Below are positions 52,638 through 60,401 of a stretch of 64,000 bases of DNA, piece after piece. The notes beneath the pieces are model-generated. The model did not search any database, was not told where the DNA came from, and saw only the letters and a list, made by a program, of their open reading frames with translations. Position 1 is the first letter of the stretch. Every line of letters begins with the position of its first letter. Where the stretch lies: assembly GCF_000260715.1 (NCBI RefSeq), contig NC_017834.1, positions 1,116,001 to 1,180,000 of the forward strand. The letters run 5' to 3'. The stretch is from Bifidobacterium animalis subsp. animalis ATCC 25527. Lineage in GTDB: Bacteria; Actinomycetota; Actinomycetes; Actinomycetales; Bifidobacteriaceae. Both the position numbers and the translations under genes were made by a program.

Positions 52638-54092
52638 TTGGCTTCACATACCGACGACAGCAAGCGTATCGTGAACATCGGCGGTCCTGTTGACGAGCAT
52701 CCGCGGCACAGCACCGTGCAGGTCAGGCACGTGCGATACCGGATCCTCAAGATCATCGCGATGGTGCTGGTCGCTGTGCTCGTGTTCGCGGGCTCTGTGG
52801 CCGCGGCCACCTGGCTCAACATCAACAATGCGGTGCAGAGCGGCAAAATCAGAAGTCTCATCGAGGGCGGGTCAGACGAAGACGCCTATCTCGATCCCAA
52901 TTCAGGCAAGCCAATCAACTTCGTGCTCATCGGCCAGGACACTCGCGATGGCGACGGCAACGGTGATGTCTCCGGAGACGGGGCCACTGAGGGAGGGCTA
53001 CACAACGCCGACACCACAATGGTGGTGCAGATCGGGGCCGACAGAAACTATGTGAATCTCGTCTCCATTCCGCGAGACTCCCTTGTCGACGTGCCGGCAT
53101 GCCATACCTCCAAGGAGACGATTCCGGCCCAATATGGCGTGCAGTTCAACTCGATCTTCGCGAATGCCTATTCGGTGGGAGGTGACCTCTCCTCCGCCGC
53201 CAGCTGCACGGTCAACGCCGTGAATGCGCTGACCGGACTTCATATCAGCAACTTCATCGTCGTCGATTTCAACGGTCTGAGCAAGATGATTGATTCAATC
53301 GATGGCGTCGACCTGTGCTTCCCCTCCGACGTGGACGACCCGAACACGAACATGCATCTGAAGAAGGGCATGCACCATCTCAATGGCGTGGAGGCGACCA
53401 ATTATGCACGCCGTCGCCACGGCAACGACACCGACGGCTCCGACATCATGCGCACGACACGTCAGCAATACCTCATCAAATCCGTGTTGCAGAAGGCCAT
53501 CTCCCGGAACCTGTTCACGCAGACCAGCCAGCTGTACCAGCTGGTCATGAATGCAATCCGTTCACTCAACTTCAGCTCGGGCATGGCCGATACCAATGCA
53601 TTGATGGGTCTGGCCTTGAGTCTGCGCAATCTCAAGGTCGACCGCCTGTATTCCCAGACTGTTCCGATCATGTCGGCCCCTCAGGACCCCAACCGCGTGG
53701 TTTGGACCGAGGATGCCAAGGCGGTGTGGGCCAAGTTCAAGGAAGCCAAGCCGTTATTCGGTTCAGATGACTCCGCAGGTGCAGACAAGCAGGAGGAGCA
53801 ATCCCAAGCTCCCGCTTCCGAGGAGCCGACGGAGCCCGCGCAGACCGAAGACCCCTCACCACAGCCGTCCGATGACTCGGGTTCGCCGAGTCAGGAGGAA
53901 AAGCCCAGGCTTGATGAGAAAACCGGGCTGCTAGTGCATCCCGATGGCACCTTGACCGACCCTGAAACCGGTGGCGTGGTGGACCCGGACGACGGATCGA
54001 TCAAGGATCCGAACACGAACCAATACGTCGGCATCTCCTATCGTTACCTCAACAACACTATCTGCAAAGTGCCGGAGCACAGCGACGACTGA
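52638..54092 (+). CDS. LytR-CpsA-Psr (LCP) family protein 1
   Basis: A 484-residue enzyme type that attaches polysaccharides or teichoic-acid-like polymers to peptidoglycan. A cytoplasmic N-terminus of ~35 residues is followed by one transmembrane helix ('ILKIIAMVLVAVLVFAGSVA') and the extracellular LCP domain, with 'NFVLIGQDTRDGDGN', 'MVVQIGADRNYVNLVSIPRD' (catalytic Arg/Asp), 'VDGVDLCFPSDVDDPNTNMH' (one residue variant) and 'GVEATNYARRRHGNDTDGSD'. A C-terminal ~115-residue low-complexity tail is rich in Pro, Ser, Glu and Asp. Translation starts at TTG, with AAAGG eight bases upstream; an overlapping ATG at 52631 opens only a 20-codon frame. Confidence 0.92.
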   Translation: MASHTDDSKRIVNIGGPVDEHPRHSTVQVRHVRYRILKIIAMVLVAVLVFAGSVAAATWLNINNAVQSGKIRSLIEGGSDEDAYLDPNSGKPINFVLIGQDTRDGDGNGDVSGDGATEGGLHNADTTMVVQIGADRNYVNLVSIPRDSLVDVPACHTSKETIPAQYGVQFNSIFANAYSVGGDLSSAASCTVNAVNALTGLHISNFIVVDFNGLSKMIDSIDGVDLCFPSDVDDPNTNMHLKKGMHHLNGVEATNYARRRHGNDTDGSDIMRTTRQQYLIKSVLQKAISRNLFTQTSQLYQLVMNAIRSLNFSSGMADTNALMGLALSLRNLKVDRLYSQTVPIMSAPQDPNRVVWTEDAKAVWAKFKEAKPLFGSDDSAGADKQEEQSQAPASEEPTEPAQTEDPSPQPSDDSGSPSQEEKPRLDEKTGLLVHPDGTLTDPETGGVVDPDDGSIKDPNTNQYVGISYRYLNNTICKVPEHSDD

Positions 54093-54096
54093 AACG

Positions 54097-54130
54097 GCGA
54101 AGGGGTCGGCCCGATGGCCGGCCCCTTCGC
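54097..54130 (+). terminator. Terminator of LCP gene 1
   Basis: 15-bp stem including one G.U pair, arms beginning GCGAAGGGG and ending CCCCTTCGC, with a 4-base loop, starting 4 bases after the stop codon. Confidence 0.85.
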
Positions 54131-54213
54131 ATTCCGCTGGATCTCGTTGGTCCATAATATCGGTATATCTTGGCAATATAGGCTTCTCAAGGAAAATCAA
54201 CAGGCGAGGGCAT

Positions 54214-55572
54214 ATGACGAACAACAATGCTACAGGCAATGATCTCCCACCGAGCTTTGCCCCTTCCCATTCCAAGAAGGGCTCCGCGCAGCCTCCAGTC
54301 ACATCGGCGCCCAACGCTTCCTCGCCAACGCCCCCCAGCTTCGCCCCAGGCCACATCTCATCACCCCATACTGGCAGGACCTCCTCGGCCGTGCCCGCAT
54401 CATTCAAGCCGGAGCACAACCGAAATCCGCGCAGCTCATCATCGTCATCCTCGGTGGTTGGTTCCGATTCCCCCCGACAGCCTTCCCCCACAACCGCGCC
54501 ATCCTATGCCCCACGCTACTCACCAAGTCGGCACCAACACTCACATCAGATTCCCACGAACTCTCGAAATGGACGATTCCCCGCACCGGCCGCCATGCGT
54601 AATACGACGACCGCCGCAACCATGAAACCACACCGCGTGCGCAACATGGTACTTGGTGTGCTGCTTGTCATCGTCATCGTGCTCGGCATAAGCGGCATCG
54701 GCACCTACAACTGGATCAATTCCAATCTGCGCAAGGAAGCGTGGCTTACCACAGGCTCCGACACTCCCGGCACCTCCTGGCTCATTCTGGGTTCCGATGA
54801 ACGTGACGGCACCACCGGTGCCGATGACACCCCAGGTGAGCGTACCGACACGATTCTCATACTGACCAAGCCGAAGCACGGATCCTGTTCACTCATCTCA
54901 GTGCCCCGCGATTCCCTCGTGCAGGTCGGCGACCAAATGCTCAAGATCAATGCCGTCATGCAGGTGTTCGGCAAGAAGGAACTCGTGACACAGGTGGAAT
55001 CGATCACCGGTCAGCACATCGACCATGTAGCCAAGCTCACCTTCGGCGGCCTCACCAAGGTGGTGGACGCCTTGGGCGGCATCGAATTGTGCTACGACCA
55101 GGATGTGGATGACGAGAAATCCGAGTTGCATTGGAAATCCGGTTGCCATGTGGTGGACGGTAGGACGGCCTTGGCATTCTCCCGTATGAGATACTCGGAT
55201 CCACGCTCCGACTTCGGCCGTTCCGACCGCCAGCGCCAGGTGATCGGCGCCATCGCACAGAAGGCCACCTCGAAAAGTTCATTGCTTAACATCGGGAAAC
55301 TGAAGAAAGTGGGCGAGGCCGCACTTGGCTCCCTCACGGTGGATGACAAATCCACTCCATGGACGATGCTGCAGATGCTGCTCGCCTTCCGCGACGCCTC
55401 GGGATCCAACGGCATCACCGGAAGTCTGTACTGGACAGATCCCGGGTATTATGTGGACGGCGTGGGTTCCAGCGTCTTGCTGGACAACCAGAAGAACCTC
55501 GAGCTTTTCAAGCAGCTGCATGACGGCGACCATGCCCCGGGTCAGGTGGGCTCAACCTCCGAACAACAATAG
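54214..55572 (+). CDS. LytR-CpsA-Psr (LCP) family protein 2 with repetitive N-terminus
   Basis: A 452-residue LCP protein. Residues 1-135 are a disordered cytoplasmic segment rich in Ser, Pro and His with four copies of a motif like P-x-S-F/Y-x-P-x-H/Y ('PPSFAPSH', 'PPSFAPGH', 'PASFKPEH', 'APSYAPRY'). A transmembrane helix follows ('MVLGVLLVIVIVLGISGIGT'), then the LCP domain with 'SWLILGSDERDGTTGADD', 'GSCSLISVPRDSLVQVGDQM', 'LGGIELCYDQDVDDEKSELH' and 'TALAFSRMRYSDPRSDFGRS'. The start has GAGGG four to five bases upstream. It follows LCP1 after a terminator, so it has its own promoter. Confidence 0.92.
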   Translation: MTNNNATGNDLPPSFAPSHSKKGSAQPPVTSAPNASSPTPPSFAPGHISSPHTGRTSSAVPASFKPEHNRNPRSSSSSSSVVGSDSPRQPSPTTAPSYAPRYSPSRHQHSHQIPTNSRNGRFPAPAAMRNTTTAATMKPHRVRNMVLGVLLVIVIVLGISGIGTYNWINSNLRKEAWLTTGSDTPGTSWLILGSDERDGTTGADDTPGERTDTILILTKPKHGSCSLISVPRDSLVQVGDQMLKINAVMQVFGKKELVTQVESITGQHIDHVAKLTFGGLTKVVDALGGIELCYDQDVDDEKSELHWKSGCHVVDGRTALAFSRMRYSDPRSDFGRSDRQRQVIGAIAQKATSKSSLLNIGKLKKVGEAALGSLTVDDKSTPWTMLQMLLAFRDASGSNGITGSLYWTDPGYYVDGVGSSVLLDNQKNLELFKQLHDGDHAPGQVGSTSEQQ

Positions 55573-55630
55573 TTATCCACATACCCGGGTCGCGCTTGAT
55601 TCACCCCGATAACCGGCGCATAGTGGACGC

Positions 55631-57367
55631 ATGGGCATTGAGACACCATATCGGGCGGTGCGCACCGCAGTCGGCCGGAAACGGTGGAGGCACAGGGGAC
55701 ACCTCCTGCGTGCAGCCATGCCTGCTCTCGCCCAGATCATCGTGCTGACGGCGTTGCTGTTGCAACGTCAATGGCTATTCGCCCTGATGGTCTCTTCAGG
55801 CATATTCGGCATGCTGGCGTCATTTACCCTGACATACACCCCCGATTCTCCGCATCACTCTCCCCCGATCGGATCATACGAATCGGATGGCGCATGCGAG
55901 CCTCATCACCACAACATGAATCGTATTGCCCGCATGCCCACACCGCGTGATCGGGACTTCATGACGATCTTCGGATTCGGCGATGACGAGGCTCCCATGC
56001 GCACAATCTGTCATCGATGGTGCGTCGCATCTCACACCTCGGGGTTGCGGGCGACTCTTGGCGTAGATGCCAGCGGGAGGCCGCTCAGCGTGGATATCGA
56101 CAGCGAAGGGCCGCATGCCATTGTGGCAGGCACCACGGGTTCCGGCAAATCGGTGCTGCTGCAATGCTGGTGCCTGGCGCTCGCCGTCACCTACCCACCC
56201 GACAGACTCGGATTCGTGTTCCTTGACTTCAAGGGCGGTTCCGCTCTGGATTGCCTGGCCGCACTTCCCCATGTCCGTGGATGCGTCAACGACCTCGACC
56301 TGTCATATGCCTCCAGGGCATTGCGTGCCTTGGAAGATGAACTGTCATGCCGCGAGCATCTCGCCGCCCGCCATCATGTGAGCGATATACGTCAGCTACC
56401 GGATGCACCGGCACAACTCATGATTGTCGTCGACGAATTCCATATGCTCAATGAACAGTTGCCCGGCTATATGGACAGACTGCTTCGCGTGGCCTCGCTC
56501 GGTCGTTCGCTTGGCATGCATCTGGTGGTGTGCACGCAGAATCCGATGGTGGAGATCAACGCCTCGATGAAGGCCAATATGAGTCTGCGCATATGTCTTC
56601 GAGTCCAGGATGCCATGCAATCCCAAGAGATGATCGGATCGGCACTGGCTTCGACCATTCCCGCGGATTGTCCCGGAACGGCAGTGCTGAACCATGAGGG
56701 TGAGTGCGTGATATTGCAGTGTTTGCAGCCTTCGAATATCAGGGCATTGACCGTGCAGATACACCAATCCGCCCGTTTTTTCGGTCAGACGAACCGTGCG
56801 ATGCTGTTCACTCCTCCGTTGCCATCGGACATCGATAAGGATGAACTGTCCTGCATGCACATCGACGCATGCAGCGATGCCTCACGTATACTCATTGGCG
56901 TCGCAGACACTGGCGTCTCGTTCGAACCGGCCTTCATCGACCTTTGTGCCGGTTCCGTCGCCATCATCGCACCGCCACACCGCGGTGCGCATACACTGCT
57001 TGAACGCATCCGGCGGGAGGCCATGCGTCATGGCACACCGGTGGACTGTTTCCCCGATGCGGATGAGGCCTTGGAACCGATGACGTATATGAGCGGTGAC
57101 AATGCCCTGCAGCTCAGCATAGCAGACACTTCCACGCTCACCGTGTTCAGCCTGCGCACCTCACGCCCACTGCGCATTCCCGACCATGCATCCGTACGCA
57201 TCGTGTTCGCCTGCGGAGACAGGAACGCAGATCTTGCAGATGGCATCCCCGCCGCCATGCTTGCGGACCATGCGCCTTCCGAGCTCATGAGGCCCGGTCG
57301 CGCCGTGCTGCTGGAACAAGGGCGTGCCCGACTTATTCAGTGCATACGAGACAGGTCGGGAACATGA
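55631..57367 (+). CDS. EccC/FtsK-SpoIIIE-like membrane ATPase
   Basis: A 578-residue protein. Basic N-terminal residues and two hydrophobic helices (about 33-50 and 52-68) precede an FtsK/SpoIIIE ATPase domain with Walker A 'HAIVAGTTGSGKSVLLQCWC', 'LGFVFLDFKGGSALDCLAAL', Walker B 'LMIVVDEFHMLNEQLPGYMD' and 'LGMHLVVCTQNPMVEINASM'. This layout resembles the first half of EccC, the type VII secretion motor. A second, degenerate domain (about 420-578) lacks a Walker A. No WXG100 substrate or other Ecc gene lies nearby. It sits 58 bases after LCP2 and before whiB. Role unknown; an orphan secretion or translocation motor is plausible. Confidence 0.8.
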   Translation: MGIETPYRAVRTAVGRKRWRHRGHLLRAAMPALAQIIVLTALLLQRQWLFALMVSSGIFGMLASFTLTYTPDSPHHSPPIGSYESDGACEPHHHNMNRIARMPTPRDRDFMTIFGFGDDEAPMRTICHRWCVASHTSGLRATLGVDASGRPLSVDIDSEGPHAIVAGTTGSGKSVLLQCWCLALAVTYPPDRLGFVFLDFKGGSALDCLAALPHVRGCVNDLDLSYASRALRALEDELSCREHLAARHHVSDIRQLPDAPAQLMIVVDEFHMLNEQLPGYMDRLLRVASLGRSLGMHLVVCTQNPMVEINASMKANMSLRICLRVQDAMQSQEMIGSALASTIPADCPGTAVLNHEGECVILQCLQPSNIRALTVQIHQSARFFGQTNRAMLFTPPLPSDIDKDELSCMHIDACSDASRILIGVADTGVSFEPAFIDLCAGSVAIIAPPHRGAHTLLERIRREAMRHGTPVDCFPDADEALEPMTYMSGDNALQLSIADTSTLTVFSLRTSRPLRIPDHASVRIVFACGDRNADLADGIPAAMLADHAPSELMRPGRAVLLEQGRARLIQCIRDRSGT

Positions 57368-57394
57368 TATTTTCCGCCTTTTTGAACGAAACCC

Positions 57395-57423
57395 TTGAAA
57401 AATCCATGAAGGTTGCATAGTAT
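57395..57423 (+). promoter_or_regulatory. Promoter of whiB
   Basis: TTGAAA (57395-57400), 17 bases, then TAGTAT (57418-57423). The start point would be near 57430, about 30 bases before the whiB ATG. Confidence 0.55.
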
Positions 57424-57460
57424 AGCGATTTAGCGTTACCACTCGAGCGTGAGGATTGAC

Positions 57461-57739
57461 ATGAGCAGTGCTTTCGATTGGCGTGCCAAAGCTGCATGCC
57501 GTGATAAGGATCCGGAGCTTTTCTTCCCTGTAGGCAACACCGGCGCGGCCTACCAGCAGATCGAAGAGGCTAAAGCAGTGTGCCGCACCTGCAAGGTGAT
57601 TGATGCCTGCCTCAAATGCGCTCTTGACACAAATCAGGATTACGGCGTATGGGGCGGTCTGAGTGAGGACGAACGACGCGCCTTGAAGCGACGCGCCATG
57701 CGCGCGCGTCGCTCCCAGTCGCTCCAGATGCAGATTTGA
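57461..57739 (+). CDS. WhiB family iron-sulfur transcription factor
   Basis: A 92-residue regulator that binds a [4Fe-4S] cluster and the main sigma factor. Four cysteines match the family: Cys13, Cys41, Cys44 and Cys50 (C-x27-C-x2-C-x5-C), with an additional Cys53. Then comes 'YGVWGGLSEDERRALKRRAM', the G-V-W-G-G turn and basic DNA-binding tail. N-terminal 'FDWRAKAACRDKDPELFFPV' is typical. GAGG lies six bases before the ATG. The neighbouring genes (metallopeptidase-like, DUF5719, glycosyltransferase, LCP) correspond to the whiB2 region of mycobacteria, so WhiB2/WhmD, a cell-division regulator, is the likely orthologue. Confidence 0.93.
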   Translation: MSSAFDWRAKAACRDKDPELFFPVGNTGAAYQQIEEAKAVCRTCKVIDACLKCALDTNQDYGVWGGLSEDERRALKRRAMRARRSQSLQMQI

Positions 57740-57750
57740 GCTTCTACGTT

Positions 57751-57818
57751 CGCATCCCCTATGCGCAAGGTGCCCGGCATCCAATTGGATGCCGGGCACC
57801 TTGCGCATAGGGGATGCG
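57751..57818. terminator. 68-bp perfect palindrome between convergent whiB and pdtaS
   Basis: Two 34-base arms, with no mismatch and no loop (centre CAATTG at 57782-57787), occupying most of the 84-base gap between the stop codons. It probably works as a bidirectional terminator; as DNA it could extrude a cruciform. It is much longer than a terminator needs to be. Confidence 0.8.
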
Positions 57819-57823
57819 TCATC

Positions 57824-59302
57824 TCAGGCTGCACGCAATGTCATGTCGAGAATCACTCTGGTGCCACCATCACGCCCATGTTCCCAGCGCACATTGCCAC
57901 CGAAGTCGTTGGTGACGAAAGTGTTGATGATCTGCGTGCCAAGGCCTGATCCTGAGGCCTTGGCCATGCCATTGCTCTCCTCCTGGTCCATGCCGTTGCC
58001 ATCGTCTTCCACCACGACATTAAGACATTTGCCCTCACGCCCCACCGATACGGTGATGTGCCCCTCCTTGCGTCCCTCGTAACCATGTTCCACGGCATTC
58101 GTAATGAGTTCGGTGAGCACCAACGACAACGGGGTGGCATCCTGCGCGGGCATCTTGCCGAATTTGCCCACGAAGTCGATGGTGATGTGTTGGTCCCGCA
58201 TCGAGGCCAGGTCGACGCTCATGCGCAGCAGATTGGAAATCACCTTGTCGAAATCCACGTTCTCATCGGCGGTCTGGCTGAGCCCCTCATGCACTATGGC
58301 GATTGTCTGCACGCGACGCATGGCCTCCTGCAGCTCCTTCTTCACCTCTTGGGACTTCGTCTTACGCGCCTGCAGTCTCAACAACGCAGACACTGCCTGC
58401 AGGTTGTTCTTCACGCGATGGTGAATTTCAGAAATTGTGGCATCCTTCGTCTGCAACTCCACTTCCCGGCGGCGCAGTTCGGTGATGTCACGGCACAATA
58501 CAATGGCGCCCGTGCGCCCATGGTCGTCCATCAACGGCATAGAACGGATGGAGACCACTGAGTGATTCGCATTGAGTTCGGAATCCACCGGCGCCTTGCC
58601 CAACAGCACCAACGGCAAAGACTCCGGCACCGGATCGTTCTGGTGAATGAGACCTGCACCCACCTCACCGAGGTTCTTTCCCTGCATCATGTCGACCATA
58701 CCCAGGCGCCTGAAACAGCTGATGGCATTCGGCGATGCATACGTGACGTCGCCATCCACCGTCAGGCGCATGAAGCCGTCGGACACACGTGCATTATGCC
58801 GTTGGTTCATCACGGCATCGCGGTATGGGAACTGCTCGCGGGTGATCATGGCGAACAGCTGGCGCCCCACCTCCAGACTCTCCCATTCATACCGACCATT
58901 GGATTCCCGGTTCTCCAGATTCGTTTCGCGGAGCACCAATCCCAAGGTCTTACCGTTGTGACGGATGGGCGCATAGGTGTTGCAGATGTTCATCCCATCG
59001 ATATGCTGCAGATTCTGCGATCTGTAGACGCCATCATGCTGCATGGCGGCCGCACATTCGTTCCTCATCCATGCATCGACCTGCTGGCCCACCACATCGT
59101 CCACCCGCATGCTCACCACCGTGGATGGCCTGCACTGCTCGGCGAAGATATAGCTTCCATCGCCTTTCTGCAGGATGAGCAGAAGATCGGCGAAGCTCAG
59201 GTCGGCGATGACCTGCCAATCCGCCACCAAATGGTGAAGCCATTCCCGATCGCTGTCGTCGAAATCCGGTCGCGTCGCGAGTATCTGTGAAAAATCAGCC
59301 AT
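57824..59302 (-). CDS. pdtaS: PdtaS-type sensor histidine kinase
   Basis: A 492-residue soluble kinase. The N-terminal GAF-like domain has 'WQVIADLSFADLLLILQKGD' (as in mycobacterial PdtaS) and 'CRPSTVVSMRVDDVVGQQVD'. A PAS domain follows near residues 180-280 ('MRLTVDGDVTYASPNAISCF'). The HisKA_2/HWE-type dimerisation domain has 'TISEIHHRVKNNLQAVSALL', and the ATPase domain 'PLSLVLTELITNAVEHGYEG' and 'VVVEDDGNGMD' with 'SGLGTQIINTFVTNDFGGNV'. No transmembrane segment. It should phosphorylate the ANTAR regulator at 27163-27921, encoded about 30 kb away. A start at 59302 (ATG) is preferred to a GTG nine codons earlier. Confidence 0.94.
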   Translation of the reverse strand: MADFSQILATRPDFDDSDREWLHHLVADWQVIADLSFADLLLILQKGDGSYIFAEQCRPSTVVSMRVDDVVGQQVDAWMRNECAAAMQHDGVYRSQNLQHIDGMNICNTYAPIRHNGKTLGLVLRETNLENRESNGRYEWESLEVGRQLFAMITREQFPYRDAVMNQRHNARVSDGFMRLTVDGDVTYASPNAISCFRRLGMVDMMQGKNLGEVGAGLIHQNDPVPESLPLVLLGKAPVDSELNANHSVVSIRSMPLMDDHGRTGAIVLCRDITELRRREVELQTKDATISEIHHRVKNNLQAVSALLRLQARKTKSQEVKKELQEAMRRVQTIAIVHEGLSQTADENVDFDKVISNLLRMSVDLASMRDQHITIDFVGKFGKMPAQDATPLSLVLTELITNAVEHGYEGRKEGHITVSVGREGKCLNVVVEDDGNGMDQEESNGMAKASGSGLGTQIINTFVTNDFGGNVRWEHGRDGGTRVILDMTLRAA

Positions 59303-59382
59303 GGCTTCATCATAGCCAGCAACGCGCACAAGAACAGCTACGCAGATACGCAGTGTAAGGACGTGCCACCTGTCATTATGCT

Positions 59383-59408
59383 ACGGTATCGTAACTTACG
59401 GTAGCGTA
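59383..59408 (+). promoter_or_regulatory. Tandem TACG-N4-CGTA dyads upstream of the PAQR gene
   Basis: TACGGTATCGTA (59382-59393) and TACGGTAGCGTA (59397-59408), each an inverted repeat TACG/CGTA, 15 bp apart. The second ends 28 bases before the ATG. The pattern resembles TetR-type operators; the binding protein is unknown. Confidence 0.5.
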
Positions 59409-59435
59409 GGATTGGAGGTAGGAAGGAGACGGCAT

Positions 59436-60320
59436 ATGACACCGGAGCAAGTCGAACGCAAGCGCGCAGCCGTGATCGAGGCCCGTGAACAGGCATTGGA
59501 GGCAAAGGCGAATCTGGTGCGTACGAAAGCGCATGCCAAGGCCGAGAAGATTCGTCGCAAGGCCGACAACAAGGCGAAGAGAACGATAGCCAAGGGTGAG
59601 GAGAAGGCCGCTAAGCTCGAGGGAATCGGACCTCGGGAAATCGAGCGCAAGATCCGCCTCGATGTGCATGGGCGAGAGAAGCCCGCCATGCGCGGTTGGA
59701 TTCACGCAGGCGCCGCCCCGTTGGCCATCGCGGCTGGTATTGTGCTCATCTGTCTGGCCCATGGGGCAGCACTCAAATGGGCTTGCGCCGTGTTCATGGC
59801 ATCCTCTGCATTCCTGTTCACGAACTCCGCACTATACCATCTCGGCGACTGGTCGCCCAGGGTCACCGACGTGCTGCGCCGCATCGACCATGTCAACATC
59901 TTCCTGCTCATCGCCGGCACCTATACGCCTGTCTCCTTCGCCCTCGACGATTTCTGGCGCAAGGCGATCATCATCGGCATGTGGTCCTGCACACTCATCG
60001 CCCTGATCATTCATGTGGTGTGGATCAATGCACCGCGTTGGCTCTATGTGCTGGTCTACATCATCTTCGGCGTCTCCGGCGTGGCGTTCATGGGCTTGTT
60101 CTGGATGTCACCGGTGGCCGGCCCTGCTGTGGTATGGCTGCTACTTGCCGGCGGCGCATGCTATATCGCCGGCGCCGTCGTCTATGCCAAACGGTGGCCC
60201 GACCCATGGCCGAAAGTGTTCGGCTTCCATGAGATATTCCACATCGGCACCGTGTTCGGGTATGCCTGCCATGTGGTGGCCATCTACTTGGTCGTATGTC
60301 ATCTGGCCGCCCTCGCCTGA
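59436..60320 (+). CDS. PAQR/hemolysin III family membrane protein with coiled-coil N-terminus
   Basis: A 294-residue protein. Residues 1-75 are a highly charged helix rich in Lys, Arg, Glu and Ala ('ERKRAAVIEAREQALEAKAN', 'AEKIRRKADNKAKRTIAKGE'), which looks like a coiled coil and is not part of the usual family. Seven transmembrane helices follow, with PAQR/TrhA signatures: 'FLFTNSALYHLGDWSPRVTD' (metal histidine), 'RRIDHVNIFLLIAGTYTPVS' (Asp-His) and 'HEIFHIGTVFGYACHVVAIY' (two or three histidines). Members are zinc-dependent hydrolase-like proteins of membrane homeostasis; the name hemolysin III is historical. AAGGAG precedes the ATG by about 8 bases. Confidence 0.88.
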   Translation: MTPEQVERKRAAVIEAREQALEAKANLVRTKAHAKAEKIRRKADNKAKRTIAKGEEKAAKLEGIGPREIERKIRLDVHGREKPAMRGWIHAGAAPLAIAAGIVLICLAHGAALKWACAVFMASSAFLFTNSALYHLGDWSPRVTDVLRRIDHVNIFLLIAGTYTPVSFALDDFWRKAIIIGMWSCTLIALIIHVVWINAPRWLYVLVYIIFGVSGVAFMGLFWMSPVAGPAVVWLLLAGGACYIAGAVVYAKRWPDPWPKVFGFHEIFHIGTVFGYACHVVAIYLVVCHLAALA

Positions 60321-60336
60321 CGGGGCCTCTCTACCA

Positions 60337-60400
60337 ACCGGGAATATGGCAGGGCCCGCGAACACATGCATGTGTTCGCGGGCCCTGCCATATTCCCGGT
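60337..60400. terminator. 64-bp perfect palindrome between convergent PAQR gene and greA
   Basis: Two 32-base arms without mismatch or loop (centre ATGCAT at 60366-60371). It ends 1 base before the greA stop codon and starts 16 bases after the PAQR stop. A bidirectional terminator is the simplest reading. Confidence 0.8.
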
Positions 60401-60401
60401 A

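Noticed and set aside
55631..57367. Complete type VII secretion locus
   Set aside because: Only the EccC-like ATPase is present; no WXG100, EccB, EccD, EccE or mycosin genes were seen in the window.
57161..57808. 215-codon frame on the minus strand through the whiB region
   Set aside because: It begins inside the giant palindrome and runs antisense to whiB and the EccC-like gene; an artefact of the inverted repeat.
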